From assembly GCA_973895155.1 (NCBI GenBank), contig OZ316895.1, positions 11,904,001 through 11,968,000 on the forward strand: a stretch of DNA of 64,000 nt. The letters run 5' to 3'. The position numbers and the translations under genes were made by a program. Every line of letters begins with the position of its first letter. The first letter of the stretch is position 1. This document shows positions 21,360-32,903 of this stretch, in pieces. The notes under the pieces are model-generated. The model did no database searches. It was not told the DNA's origin and worked only from the letters and a program-made list of their open reading frames with translations. Source of the DNA: Marsupella aquatica. Taxonomy: Eukaryota > Marchantiophyta.

Positions 21360-21517
21360 TAACTCTTAATTTCTAAGTGCTTAGTCCTCCTAAACGTTCC
21401 CCCTCAAACGTCCGCACAGCAAGACCATCGGGAGACTCAATCTTTTTGGTCATTGCCTTGCTGAAATTGCTCTCTTGGAGTTGTCACCAGGCACCCAAAC
21501 TTGGCTCTAATACCAAT
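21360..21517 (-). mobile_element. Reversed LTR-retrotransposon remnant: PBS and start of gag
   Basis: On the minus strand, directly after the putative LTR end, lies TTGGTATTAGAGCC, close to the initiator-Met tRNA binding site TGGTATCAGAGCC. A short frame beginning MTKKIESPDGLAVRTFEGE follows about 60 bp later, in the place where gag starts in copia elements. The frame ends after about 25 codons. No further internal domains were found, so most of the element is deleted or diverged. Confidence 0.55.
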
Positions 21518-21858
21518 TGTTGGGAAAACCGGCACGATACAATCAAGAGCACAACCAACAAGCGTGCACAGACCAACACAAGATATATGTGATTCACCTT
21601 AGTCAAGGCTACGTCCACGGAATGCAAGAGGCTTTACTAAGCTTTGGCCACCATGGTCACATCAAGCCTTCTTCTACAAACTCTCCTTCTAGCTCCCGAA
21701 ATAATGAGAATGAGTCTCCAAGAAGAGCTCTCCCTAGCCCCTCTATAAGCTACATGCCAGAGTCACGGCTAATCACCATTAACACCCTAATGGTGGTTTA
21801 GCCTAAGTGACTAGAAGTTAACCCAAGACTAGAGTTAATCCTATATAACAAACTGACA
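21518..21858 (-). mobile_element. Putative copia LTR, minus orientation
   Basis: On the plus strand the block begins TGTTGGGAAAACCGG and ends near TAACAAACTGACA, so it has TG...CA ends in both readings. Inside, the minus strand contains GTGGACGTAGCCTTGAC, AAGGTGAATCACATAT and CTTGTGT, resembling the 53.4-kb LTR in this window. The outer boundary is approximate. Confidence 0.5.
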
Positions 21859-21979
21859 TGACATGCTCTCCACTTGCCGGACTGTGTTTGTGAGGCCAAG
21901 CGGTATGCCTGTATGCCAAGTATGAGTGGTCCAGTGTAAGAGAGGTACGAGAAATTAAGAGAGGAGGTGAAGAGCTTGC

Positions 21980-22101
21980 CCTGCCGACAATCACACATCA
22001 AAATGTGGTAATATATTGTGTGCACTCATTCATTAAAGAAAATAATAAGATTTATCATATATGAAGTGATGTTGTACATTGTATATGTCATGTTTTGATG
22101 G
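21980..22101 (-). mobile_element. CAGGG-family short retroposon, copy C (near full length)
   Basis: The minus strand reads CATCAAAACATGACATATAC at the 5' side and CACATTTTGATGTGTGATT with CGGCAGGG at the 3' side. It is flanked by imperfect direct repeats GAAGAGCTTGC (21969-21979) and GCAGAACTTGC (22102-22112), 9 of 11 matching. Length is about 122 bp. Confidence 0.65.
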
Positions 22102-22191
22102 GCAGAACTTGCATTACATGTTGTTTTGCTTAGTATAGGGTACGGTGAGCTTTAAAGTGTAAAGGAGCCTAGACTTGACATGAGAGTGATG

Positions 22192-22260
22192 GGCCCTGCC
22201 GGTAATCACAAATCAAGATGTGATAATATATGGTGTGCACTCCCTGATTTAAGGAAAACA
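22192..22260 (-). mobile_element. CAGGG-family short retroposon, copy D (5' truncated)
   Basis: The 3' part is intact (minus strand AATCACAAATCAAGATGTG in complement, ending CGGCAGGG), but the 5' half seen in copies A and C is missing. Flanks AGAGTGATGG and AGAGTGAAAG match 8 of 10 and may be the target-site duplication. Confidence 0.5.
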
Positions 22261-22724
22261 AGAGTGAAAGAAGAATGATTTAGGGTGTGCCTTCCATCTG
22301 GCCCAATTGTGCTTTAGGCAAATTAAAGGAGGATACAGGGGGCATTAAATAGGTCCTATACCCAAGCAAAGGTACTTAGGGCAGTAATTTTTGTCTATAT
22401 TAGAGATATTTATATTACAGGCCAAATTATACAATAATATAAGCAGAATTATTGTTACTCAACTTATTATCATGTTTTAGTACACAGTAAAGGACTGTCA
22501 CCCAATACTACTTTGAGCACTCCAATAAATCTGGGTTTTCAGCTAAAATTTTCTTGATGTAAAAGTCAGTTCCTGCCGGTTGCGTTGGTGTCTGTTGGCA
22601 TATTTTCTTGCTAACCAAGTTACTGTGCTGCATCCATTAGTCAGTCCATGCTTAGGTCAGGGGTTGGCACAACCCCATAAGTATATATAATTTATCTTCA
22701 TCCTCTTTGACTCCCATGACACCT

Positions 22725-22978
22725 TTCTCCCATGGACATCTTTGCCTTGCTTTCACTTCTTTTCTCATCTCTATATCTTTTTATCTCTTTGATATCTTTT
22801 TCTCACCTTGGAATTTTTTTGTCCTCAATATCTTTAATTTGCTCATCTTGACATCTTTTCTTTTCTTGACATCTTTTTTTTTGCCTTGATATTTTTGGCT
22901 CACCTTGACATTTTTTTCTCATTGACATTTATTTTCACTTCAACATCGTTAGTGCAATGCGCGGGCAATGGGCTGAGA
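22725..22978 (+). mobile_element. Helitron-like 3' terminus with internal minisatellite (locus H2)
   Basis: Degenerate copies of CTTGACATCTTTT with TCTCACC linkers run from about 22725 to 22945. They end in TTCAACATCGTTAGTGCAAT, then GCGCGGGCAATGGGCTGAG. The GC-rich GTGCAATGCGCGGGCA followed by a CTRR-type end resembles plant Helitron 3' termini. No 5' end was identified. Confidence 0.5.
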
Positions 22979-23029
22979 ATAACTTTCATTGTAATTATGC
23001 ATATTTAAATTAATTTATTGCCCAAAGTG

Positions 23030-23230
23030 GAACACAAGAATTTGAAGTCACATGGATCACAAGATTGGTCTTTGAAACCCAGTGGGCCACATTACCAAAG
23101 TTTGAGTTTAATTTTACTAACTTGATATCCATATATTTTATAATTTTGGGGATATGGTAGGGGAGTAGGTTACTTATAAAAGGGACTGAATTTTTGGAAT
23201 TGTGCATGGTGGCCCATCCTCGCTTCACTT
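23030..23230 (+). repeat. Dispersed repeat family R23, copy 1
   Basis: Landmarks are TTGAAACCCAGTGGGCCACA, TTTGAGTTTAATTTTACTAA, CTTGATATCC and GGGGATATGGTAGGGGAGTA. They recur in this order at 25.79 and 41.92 kb. Non-coding, no terminal repeats seen. Confidence 0.55.
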
Positions 23231-23689
23231 TCTGGAACGTGAGTTTGAGAGTGAACGTGCTAACAAATAAAAGCCAAAAGGTATCCCTAAAGTTTTACTC
23301 CGCAGGAATTCCGATGCTTTCATCAGCCCGCGCATATTGTCCAGAACTGACAGTCAGGGAAGCCTTTCCATTGTTAATCCGGATCGTCCATATTATCCTG
23401 CAGCCACAAGGGCCGTCTAAATTGTCAGATACCCCGTCGTGTTTGGTGGGAAACTGTGACGCACCGTGATGATTACCGTGCAGTACTCTACCGTACCAAA
23501 AATGGCTGGCCAAGTACCATCGTGCAATTATGAACGTATGGATATTTTCGCCTTTTACAATTTTGGGATGCTATTAGGATATCATTTATCCGACAGTCTA
23601 AAATGTGATAGAATTGTACGGACTCATAATTTAATTTCTATATTTTATTGTCTTTAGGTTTATACAATTATATGATAAAGTGAGAAATG

Positions 23690-24490
23690 GGCTAAAATTA
23701 GTCTGGCTACAATAGTTTCTTTTTAAATTTTATCTACACTATGTTTTTGAGTAACAACAAACCCGGAGTTATTTACATGCTCATCTGAAAAATAGGTTTA
23801 AATTTATTTGCTTCTATAGTGTTTATATTTAAATTATGTTTGTGAGTAAAGTCAGGCATCACGAGTCTTGGTAGAGGAGCCCACTATAAATTGTGATAAA
23901 TATACAGCTCATGAATTATTCCATAGCGTAAAGTCATGATCCAATTTTATTTGATAATAGATTATTTATACTTCACCAATGCTCGTGAGTAATGACAGAC
24001 AGTGGAGTATGGGCAGGGGAGCCCACTATCAGGTGCTGATCCAAATGCACAGCTCATTTTGGGCAGTGAAGTCAAAGGTTGAAAAATAAAATTTTGATAT
24101 TTAAACTAGGTAGTTGAGAAGGGACAAGCATGGGAAGTCGGGTAAGTTAGCCCACTAAAATGTCGTGATCAAACTACAGCTCATGACTGACTTGGTAGAG
24201 TGAATTCATAATCACTGTTAAACATAATTTAATATGCATCAAAGTCAATCTGGCAATCTACTCTAATTGTTTTATATTAAATTAAGTTTTGAGAAGCCAC
24301 AGAATAGAGAGTCCATAGAGAGTCCATAGAGGAGCCCACTATAACTTGTGATGGAATACAACTCATGACTTGTTTTCTAGAGTGCAATGATAGGCCAGAT
24401 TTTATTAGGTGACATAAAAAATTTCATCTTTGACTTATACCTAAGAGTAGAGACAATCATGGTAAGTGTGTGTAAGGGAACCCTTAGTCT
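23690..24490. repeat. Degenerate tandem satellite, period about 130-180 bp
   Basis: The core GAGCCCACTATAA, followed about 15-20 bp later by ACAGCTCATGA and preceded by TTGTGAGTAAAG-like sequence, recurs at about 23877, 24019, 24149 and 24332. A weaker unit lies near 24477. Copies are strongly diverged. Confidence 0.6.
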
Positions 24491-25789
24491 ATATATTGAC
24501 GTGTAGTTTGGTTAGTGGTTCCAAGGTTCCATTAGTCTAGATTCCCTCGAAATAAAGGGGAGATAACTTTGGGCGCTCTTATTGACATTTTGAAGAAACA
24601 ATTTCTTCCTTAATAGCTCACCAAGGTCTCCTAGGGATTACACCCAGCCACTCGGGGGAAGAAGGTTTGAAAAATTGGGTGTGAGCATCGAAGGGGAAGC
24701 AAGCAATGGAAGGCTAATGGGTGAAAGGCAAAAAGCTAAATTGGGTCACCAGTTGCCATCTTGAGGTGCTGAAAGCAAGGGAGAAGAGCGCAGGTGTTAG
24801 GTAAAAGTAACTTAAAAAGTCTCTTGTATGTGAGAACCTTAAATAGGCAAGGCGAGAGAATTTTGGGTTTCACCCCTGTCAAATTCATATAATTGCAACG
24901 TAACACACTAAAGGAAACTCATAAACACTTATCGATAAGAGTGTCTCTGACTAAGTCGGAAATGGAATACAAAAAAAGTAGGGAAGTTCTCCCAAAGATG
25001 GCAGACTTTGGAGAGATTGCAATCTAGCAGATTTTCGCCACTAACAAAGTGACTCGTAGTATAGCACTCCAGAAAGCCGCGTGCAACGTCAATGGGACCG
25101 CCACCCAATCATCGAGTGTACTAGAAGGCCCACCGTCTAGATCGACGCTCACACAATCTCCCTAGAGAAAGAGTCTCCACACTCCGGCCGTCGATACCAT
25201 CCGAAGTCGTTGGTCGGTATGAAGAGCCAGCGAGGGCCATAAAAAGTTAAGGTACAGACGTACAGAGTTAAAGTGTGGATTGGCGCTGACTTTCGAGCCT
25301 TGTCAGAGGGACACGATGAATTAAGAATCAATAAACAACATAAACAAAAGGGTGGTAGCTCGAAAACAATAACGAATGAATAATGTTGGTCAAATTGTCA
25401 GAAGGACAAAGGGAAACTAAGTTTTAATGTAAAAGAAGCACAATGGCACAAAACCCAAAAGGCTGACGGTGTCAAGGAGTAAATAGGAATTGATTATTTT
25501 ATGTTTGTTCCTCTAAATGTTTATTATTTGGCATTCCTCGAAATGACAAATGCATAGACTCGTCTTCACTTAATTCTGTCTTTTATCTGACTTGCCTGAT
25601 TGTCCGTGTTTAAATTTAATGTCCTTTGTTTTTCAGCCTCAATATACTTCAGGGCATTATGAAAATTTGTCAGTTAAAATTTCGAGCACCTGGTTAGGAA
25701 ATATTCTCTTATTGTTTTATTAAAATTAGGAAAAATAAAGATGTTTTAGAGTGATCACACAAGGACCATAGTGTAAGAACCACAATGTT
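24491..25789. other. Intergenic, no gene supported
   Basis: Only short open frames without domain features. A slightly GC-richer patch at 25000-25300 shows no recognisable family. Confidence 0.35.
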
Positions 25790-26060
25790 GGTCATTTGAA
25801 ACCCTCATGGATCACATTTATCAAAATTTGAGTGTAATTGTAATAATTTGATATCCCTGAACTCAATTTCTGTTTTGTTTTGTGAATGCTAGTGGAGTAG
25901 GTCAAATACATTTCCATCAAAATGACTGTGAATTTTGGTCATTTTGGTTAAGTTATTCATCATAAAATGTGGAGAGGTAAATTCTATTAGATTAATTTTA
26001 TGGTTTTAATATGAAAACTAGGGCTTGTTTTATTGTGGCTCCTCTTCCTTAGTTGCCTTG
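25790..26060 (+). repeat. Dispersed repeat family R23, copy 2
   Basis: It matches copy 3 along its length: ATGGATCACATTTATCAAAA, GTAATTGTAATAATTTGATA, CTAGTGGAGTAGGT, GAGAGGTAAATTC and TTAGATTAATTT. The copies look roughly two-thirds identical by eye. Confidence 0.55.
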
Positions 26061-29000
26061 CAGGTGAAAAACTAACAATTCTTAAAACTCAAATCATTAA
26101 GTTATAAGCCCAAAACTCCCATGCACGTCCACCAAAATATGGTCCAACATGGAGGTCCATCCGGGCTTCACTTGGAGATGTTTTAATATATTTAAGTGTA
26201 TTAAGGTTTCTAAAATGGGCAATATAACCCTTTACTTAAAAAAGGGCAACATAACCACTCAAAACTCGAGCTAAAGGTCTTGTTTTTCACGGTACTATAT
26301 CTAACAATGCACCCTAAACCTGATTTAATATATACTAAATAATAGATGTGAGTACAATTATACTCAGTCTGTCTACTTTTTGTCTTAGAAAAACGCGTTT
26401 GAATGAGTCTCTATGTAGAAAGGGCTCCCAGCGATCCTCAAAAACATAATCTGAATAGCAAGATTTGTTGTTACCAAACAATTATGGCCAATCAGTGCGG
26501 TCTAAGGATTAGGGCATAAAGTAGACTTAGATAGTGAGTCACAGAATTAGTAAATTAGATTTCCGATGGAAAAACGAACCAACTAAGAAACTATGGGGTT
26601 TTTTTTATGAAAACCAAACCAAAACAAAAGAGTGGTCACAATTTTATTTGAGAGAGCAAATTACTTTTGAGGCTTGTAGACTAGAAAAAGCCTGGTTTTT
26701 ATACATGATTTTTATTTAATTTTACAGTGGCCAGATTGTTTGGTCCCGTCCAAGACCCCCTCGGAGCCAGGCGGGGGAATAATAGTAGGGTATCATCATC
26801 TTAAAGTCATTTGGGTCATAAACTACTATATGCACACGAAAATGCCTTGTTTTGACCTAGCGGGTCACCACATCCCCTATGGTATCTTTTTGGCATGGTG
26901 GTATCTTGAACGACTAGCCCAAATACAAATTACTAGCCCAAATAACTATAGTGTGTATGCACACGAAGTGCTACTTACACCTACTAAAACAATTGGAGTT
27001 CAAAAAACTTACATTTTTAGTGTTACTTTCCAAGAGAGTCCCGCTTTGAAGGAAAGGGAAATCTTGCAAATATTTTCATGATGCTGGAGAAGATAATTGT
27101 TGGAGAGGTGAATTATGTTGCGGAGGAGAAAAATAGCAAAGGTGAGCCTATATTGGAGTTGCAATTATAAGTGCATCCCATTGTAAGATTGTTGGAAGGT
27201 CAGTGATCACTGATTATATAGGACTGATTCAACTGCAAATATACCATTCTGTTTTGGGCTTTAGATGCATTAGGTCCTTTGACAGAGTGGAGCTGGGCAG
27301 GTTGCTGCAGATCCTTGAGCTGTCTCTCCATTGTTTCAAATTTACATAGAGAATTCCTGATAGCAGCCATCTTGGGAGCAGGGTATGTCTTAGATATATA
27401 ATGCTTAATCAGCGATACCCAGTACTGTTCACTTCTTGCTCAACACCATCCTCAGAGCACCTCCAAGGGTTACTGTCACCGCATTGGTCTAGTGTAAAGT
27501 TATGTGGTCCAAACCCAACATGGTTGGGCCAACAAGTCATCCCCAACGGCTTACTGGAACTGGATTGGAGCAAATGTTTAGCGCCTTGATTGATTGAATA
27601 CTAGATCCATTTTTGAGCTATATTCTTATGACTACTATCCAAAAGTGCCTATTTTAGGAGGTAGGAAAACCCAAGTAACCATTGGGCTTGCATTTTGTCA
27701 TACCACACTTGCTTACAGTATGCTACAAAAAGTCTCATGTGTCGCATCCGGGATATTCACTTCTTTTCTTCCAAATGATCGTGCACAGGTTTCTTTGAAT
27801 TCAATTGGGAGGAGGACTTAAAAATATTTTACTGGAAGAAAAATGGGGGTGTTTTAATCTAATTTTGACAAGTCCATTCCAAAGTTTCTGGTCTATTGCT
27901 GCGCAACATTAGTGGTTTCTGCCACAAACACAAACGGCAGTGTTTGCCACAACAAACAAACATGACTGTTTATATTTGTTGCCATGCCAACAAAAACAGT
28001 TTGACCTGGTAATAGTAAAAACTGAAGAAAATTAAAATTTACAAGTCAATAACAAAGAGTGGGGGCCAAAAATCACCTGTTGTAACCATTTTATGTAATT
28101 TTTGAATTCAAGAATTATTTTTTATATTTAATTTATTGTCTTAAAAATAAGAAAGACTATCTCTAGCCGTTAGATCTGATTGATTGACACATTTGGCATA
28201 AAAGGGGAAGATAGATGACATTGAACATGTCATAAGAAAATATACATGTTGTTGGATTTAATTAGTAGATTAGCAAATGAAATCAAATGTTGATAAGTAC
28301 CTGTGTGCACTCTAAACTTACTGTTTTCTAAGCTAGACATTTATCCTTTTTGGGTTTTCTGTAGCCATATTTTTGTCATCTGAATCCCGTTTTTAAGTTG
28401 CTTGCCAGCTTGGGGATCGACCTAGTTACTGAATACATTTGAACAAAAATGATATCTCAAAATTTTCTGACTACCCTCATCAAGCCAATCAAATGAAAGA
28501 GTCTGAAGTGAAAGGAAAAACAAGCAAGTGAGTCAGGATTTGGGGACTAAAGAAAGAAAGAAAAGTGGTGGAAGGTTAAAGTGGGCAAGGAGAGGGAAAG
28601 AGATTGGCAGCTGCAAGATTCCCTTTAGTTTAGTCAGCATTACACTCTCCACATAAGCAATTTGAGTGACCCACAACAGTAGCTCAACTAAATAGAAATT
28701 TGCATCCCAATTTTATTTCTAGTCTCATTTTTCATAAGCACTCTAAAATGTTTTGTTAGTCAGGGTGATATGCAATTGTAATAGTTTTTTTTGCACAAAC
28801 CAGGATGACACTAGAGTAGGTCACAAAATAATAAACTATTCAATTTCATACCACCCTAACTAACCAAATATTCTACATTTGTACTCTCACTGTACACAAA
28901 CTACAATTTTTATACCACTCTCACTGTACACAAGTGGAGGCTGCTTGTGAATAAATCATTATTTTAATTTACGAATGTTATGAGAATTTTGATGCCAACA

Positions 29001-29420
29001 CTGACATTGCATTGCAGTGACTATGTACTATTGAAAACTCAGAAACAGTAAACGCAAGAGATACATGTATTAGATTCTTGGCAAGTATTGAAGTATACAT
29101 AAATAGGGGAAACTAAGTATGCTGAGGGCCCTGGGATGTCACAATGAGAGCCTCCGAGACAACCCCCAAGACAACACATAATGCCCTGCCATGCGTGGGG
29201 AGGGTTGCAATCGAAGTCACACTGCAAGAACCAGCAAGGCTCCCTCGTCGTGGTCTCCAGAGGGCAGGAACATGCGACCCTGGGTTAGCAAGTCTCACTA
29301 GTTTTCATTACGGTACACAATATTCCTGGTTCCAAGGAAACTTCTAAAGTAAGTAAATAAATAAATTTTCTGACACCATTTCATGGTAGAGACCCAAGTT
29401 ATCGCCGAAAATTGTTTCGA
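26061..29420. other. Intergenic, decayed DNA, no gene supported
   Basis: AT-rich. Frames of 60-113 codons (for example 26740-27081, plus) lack any recognisable motif. A stretch at 29090-29370 is more GC-rich and ends in AAGTAAATAAATAAATTTT, like a SINE tail, but I could not find promoter boxes or flanking duplications. Confidence 0.35.
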
Positions 29421-29905
29421 GACCTCATATTAGAAGTTCAAAAGTCCAGATCAGAGAATGGGGAATTAAATGGGCAATTCATTCTACTCTCAATCAGACT
29501 TCAATCAATTGAGGTCACGAACTCATATCAGAAGCCCAAAAGTCCATATCAGAGAGAACGGGTAATTAAATGGGGAATTCAATTTTCTCTGAATCAAACT
29601 GCGATCAGTTTGAGGTCACGAAATTATATCCGAAGCCCAAAAGCCGAGATCAGAGAATGGGGACTGTAATGGGGCAATTCATGTTTCTCTGAATTGAACT
29701 TCCATCAATTTGAGGTCACGAACTCATATTAAAAGCCCAAAAGTCCAGATCAGAGAATGGGGAATGAAATGGGCAATTCATTCTACTCTCAATCAGACTT
29801 CAATCAATTGAGGTCACGAACTCGTATCAGAAGCCCAAAAGTCCAGATCATGAGAATGGGGAACTGAATGGGCAAGTCAGCTTTTTCTAAATCAAGCTTC
29901 ATCAA
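29421..29905 (+). repeat. Tandem repeat, about 99-bp unit, about 4.9 copies
   Basis: GAACTCATATCAGAAGCCCA followed by AAAAGTCCAGATCAGAGAAT starts units at about 29421, 29519, 29620, 29720 and 29818. Copies 1 and 4 are almost identical while 2 and 3 differ, which suggests that a three-unit block was duplicated. The unit length is close to 33 codons, so a frame stays open for part of it; I do not regard it as a gene. Confidence 0.85.
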
Positions 29906-30737
29906 ATTAGAAGGAAGGATATATGAATTAAAATGGGACGACCCTTGTTTCTCACTTCTAGCTAGTCGATTGAGAAGTCGTTGTACTTTTATGTTTCTCC
30001 TTAATAGTTTCTGTTTTGTAAGAAGAGGAAGCTTAGAAGGGCGTATGGATTAGAACACTCTCGATAATTCTATTTAAATTTTCAGTTGTGTGGAGATTCC
30101 ATCTTCTAACGGATTAGAAGGAAGCATGACAAGGGATTGGTATGATTTCAGGGATCCAGTTGCAGCAGGTTAACACAAATTTACAACCTAAACTGGCTCA
30201 AGAATTGAGATTAAAGAGTAACACTGAATTTGAACATTTTCTGGTCATGATTGTGACCATCAGACACTTCAAGCTTTCAATTGGCATGAAAAAGTCTGGA
30301 ACGGTATTGAGCTAAGGGGAAGGTGAACACAAGTCACTGCACAAATCTATAAAATGGACATCCATTGCAAGCACGGTAATCGGCTGAGAATATGAAATAA
30401 ACACATTATCTGCATTTCTCACTGGATCATAGATTCTCCACCGCGTTGCCATACGAAGGACCATTCAGAAAACAAAGAAGAACGGCGAGAAATCTGTGCT
30501 GCTCTCAATATTGCTTGAATTGAGCAAAGCAATCTGCCACTCTACAAAATCGGAGAAGTAATTGAGGAACGAGCAAACCCGTTAGCAGTATCATCAGAGC
30601 TAGTAAGGTCTAACTCATCGACGGTCTACAATGGCCTCAGAAGACCACCACAACGAGTCTTCAGGTTAGCCTTTCAAAACGCAATTGTACGTAATTGAGT
30701 GCCAGACTTGGTGTAAGTTTGACGACCCGAAAGGTTG

Positions 30738-30831
30738 TGTTGTACGACGCCCCTGCATACCGTGATAATCCTAGTTTTTTCCTTTCAATCAATGAATGCA
30801 GCCACATTTTGATGTGTGATTACCAGCAGGG
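30738..30831 (+). mobile_element. CAGGG-family short retroposon, copy B (5' truncated)
   Basis: It starts within the family consensus at GACGCCCCTGCATAC and ends CACATTTTGATGTGTGATTA then CCAGCAGGG. Exact 10-bp direct repeats CGAAAGGTTG flank it at 30728-30737 and 30832-30841. The variable 5' end, fixed 3' end and long duplication indicate target-primed reverse transcription. Confidence 0.75.
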
Positions 30832-31489
30832 CGAAAGGTTGGTCTTGAAATACGCTTCTTAAGTAGTGAATTGAGTACCGAGATTTGGTTTGAAGCGACT
30901 GCCAAAGAGAAGGAACTGCCGAAGAACATTTCGAAGACCCAGATTGCGTGAGTCCTGACTCAGAGTAACAAGACGACACAGAAATTCCAAAGCCAATAAA
31001 TTGAGACTAAAGGCCACAATAAAGACCGAGATATCTGAAAACCATATTGTTTTCTAGTAAAAATGCATCCTTTCTGGTTAGTGCTTTGAATTTTGTTACT
31101 CTTGCATGTAGCTCAAACTTATTTCATTTATATAATATGGAATGGAATGGAATCACAAGTTTTACTAATTCGTCCTTTTTACAAAGCAACGTATAAAAAG
31201 TTGCACGTAATTTTCATAGTTGTAACTACTCATGTTTTATTATTCTTTGACATATCTTTAGTCATGTTGACTATTACATTGCGTCCTATCGGTACCTGTA
31301 AACCAAACTAAGACCTGGATAAGGTTAAACACAATGGGGCCGGTTCAACTTAGAACCAAGAAAACAAATGGGATCTAAAGTTAGATTGAGACTAAAGGCA
31401 AGTCGAAAGACCGTAGAAGTAAGGTCAAAATATAAACCAGACTGCTAAGTGGTCACAGGCCCGGGTAGGGTACACAATACGAATAGGCC

Positions 31490-31905
31490 CAAGCTAGACT
31501 TGCGAGTAAAGGCTAATTCGAAGACCCAAACAGGCTATTCCTTGTCAGTAAAGAATTGAGTTCAAAAACAAAGAGCAAACCGAAGCTAGACTTGAAGCTA
31601 CAGGCTAGTTCAGAGACCCAAACAGGGTTTTACTTGTAACAAAGCATTGTATGCAAAACGAAAAATTCAAAAAGGTAACGCCAGAAACCTCAGTAAAACT
31701 TTCATGGAACCTCTACAGAACAGCAAGTCGTAATAATACAACTTCACTTTGAGATGGCTAGAGCGAGAAAGAATAGAACTCAAAACAAAAACAGAAAAAA
31801 AATAACGCCAAAACCTCGGGAGTAAAAAGCCATACTACCTCTAGCGAACAGCAAGTTTTCATTAGAAAACTACTCTTGGCAAATGCTAGAGTGAGAATGA
31901 AGTGA
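31490..31905. repeat. Two adjoining tandem duplications
   Basis: From 31490, AAGCTAGACTTG and GACCCAAACAGG recur after about 102 bp. From 31674, TAACGCCAGAAACCTC and GAACAGCAAGT recur after about 125 bp. Related degenerate sequence extends back to about 31378. This lies downstream of the C2-NT gene and is non-coding. Confidence 0.6.
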
Positions 31906-32903
31906 CTCGGTCACCATTTTTGGTGATCCCCCATGCAACCTACGGTCCGAATGAACCTCAAAACATATACGTATAAAGGACGTCATCTGTAATGATACTC
32001 GTGCTTGCTCGAATCTCCGTTCCGCCGAGTGCAGGTTGGAGGGTGCTGATCGAAAGAACCAATTTGCGTGTCTCAGAAAATCTGCGGTGACGTATACAGA
32101 GATGTTGCGAGAACAATCGAATCGTTCGCATTGTTTATTAGTCCTACACCAATGGACTTCGAGATTACAAGGCTGAATGTCAACTCCATACGGGAAAAGA
32201 CTACTTGCAAAGAATGTGCCTCAGTTGACAGAGGTGAAAGTACGGACAGATGAAACTTTAAATTGAACAAAGTGACAATCTATAGCAGCTCCAATTTGAA
32301 GACCCTGCTCTTTAAATTTCACCAATTCAGTCTTCATATATCGATGATGATGATGATGGGAGGTACCGCTCTTAGAGAACTATTGTAACAAACTGACTTT
32401 GACTAGTGTACAGGACGTGAGAAAGGAATCATCCGGAAGATTGTTCCTCCTGCGACATGAATCCTTTGGCACGAATTGAAGACAAGTGCTCTAGTTGGCT
32501 TCCCCTACGTTTCGACCAGAACTTCGCCCTGTTCATAATCTGGTATGTAAACTGTGCCCAAACAATACAAACTACATGACTAAAAACCTACAAAGATCCA
32601 GTGGTATCAACTGACACTCAGCCACCCCACAAAATGGATAATACGCCAACCGTGTAACTACAGAGGAGGTCAACGGCTACATGCTTCACCTGCTGTGCTC
32701 TATCGTAGCTTTGAATTGGTCAGGATTTTTCGTGACCATCCGGTTACATGAAATTCAGTTGTACGAGAACAAAATGTAGCGGGCATGCCAAGAGGTGAAA
32801 TAACATGGCTTTCCCCCTCCTCCCAAAGATTACAGTAGTACAACTGAGTATATACAGTAGTACCCTTGCTCGTCGAATTCTCTTCTACTTCCGTGGCCTT
32901 CAC
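31906..32903. other. Intergenic, downstream of the C2-NT gene
   Basis: Expected to hold the 3' UTR of the minus-strand C2-NT gene close to 32903. A (GAT)n microsatellite is seen near 32343-32357. No other gene is supported. Confidence 0.4.

Noticed and set aside
26740-27081. 113-codon plus-strand ORF
   Set aside because: No domain, no codon-use contrast with the surrounding AT-rich DNA and no neighbouring splice structure.
29090-29370. SINE candidate with an AAATAAATAAAT tail
   Set aside because: No convincing A and B boxes and no flanking direct repeats could be found.
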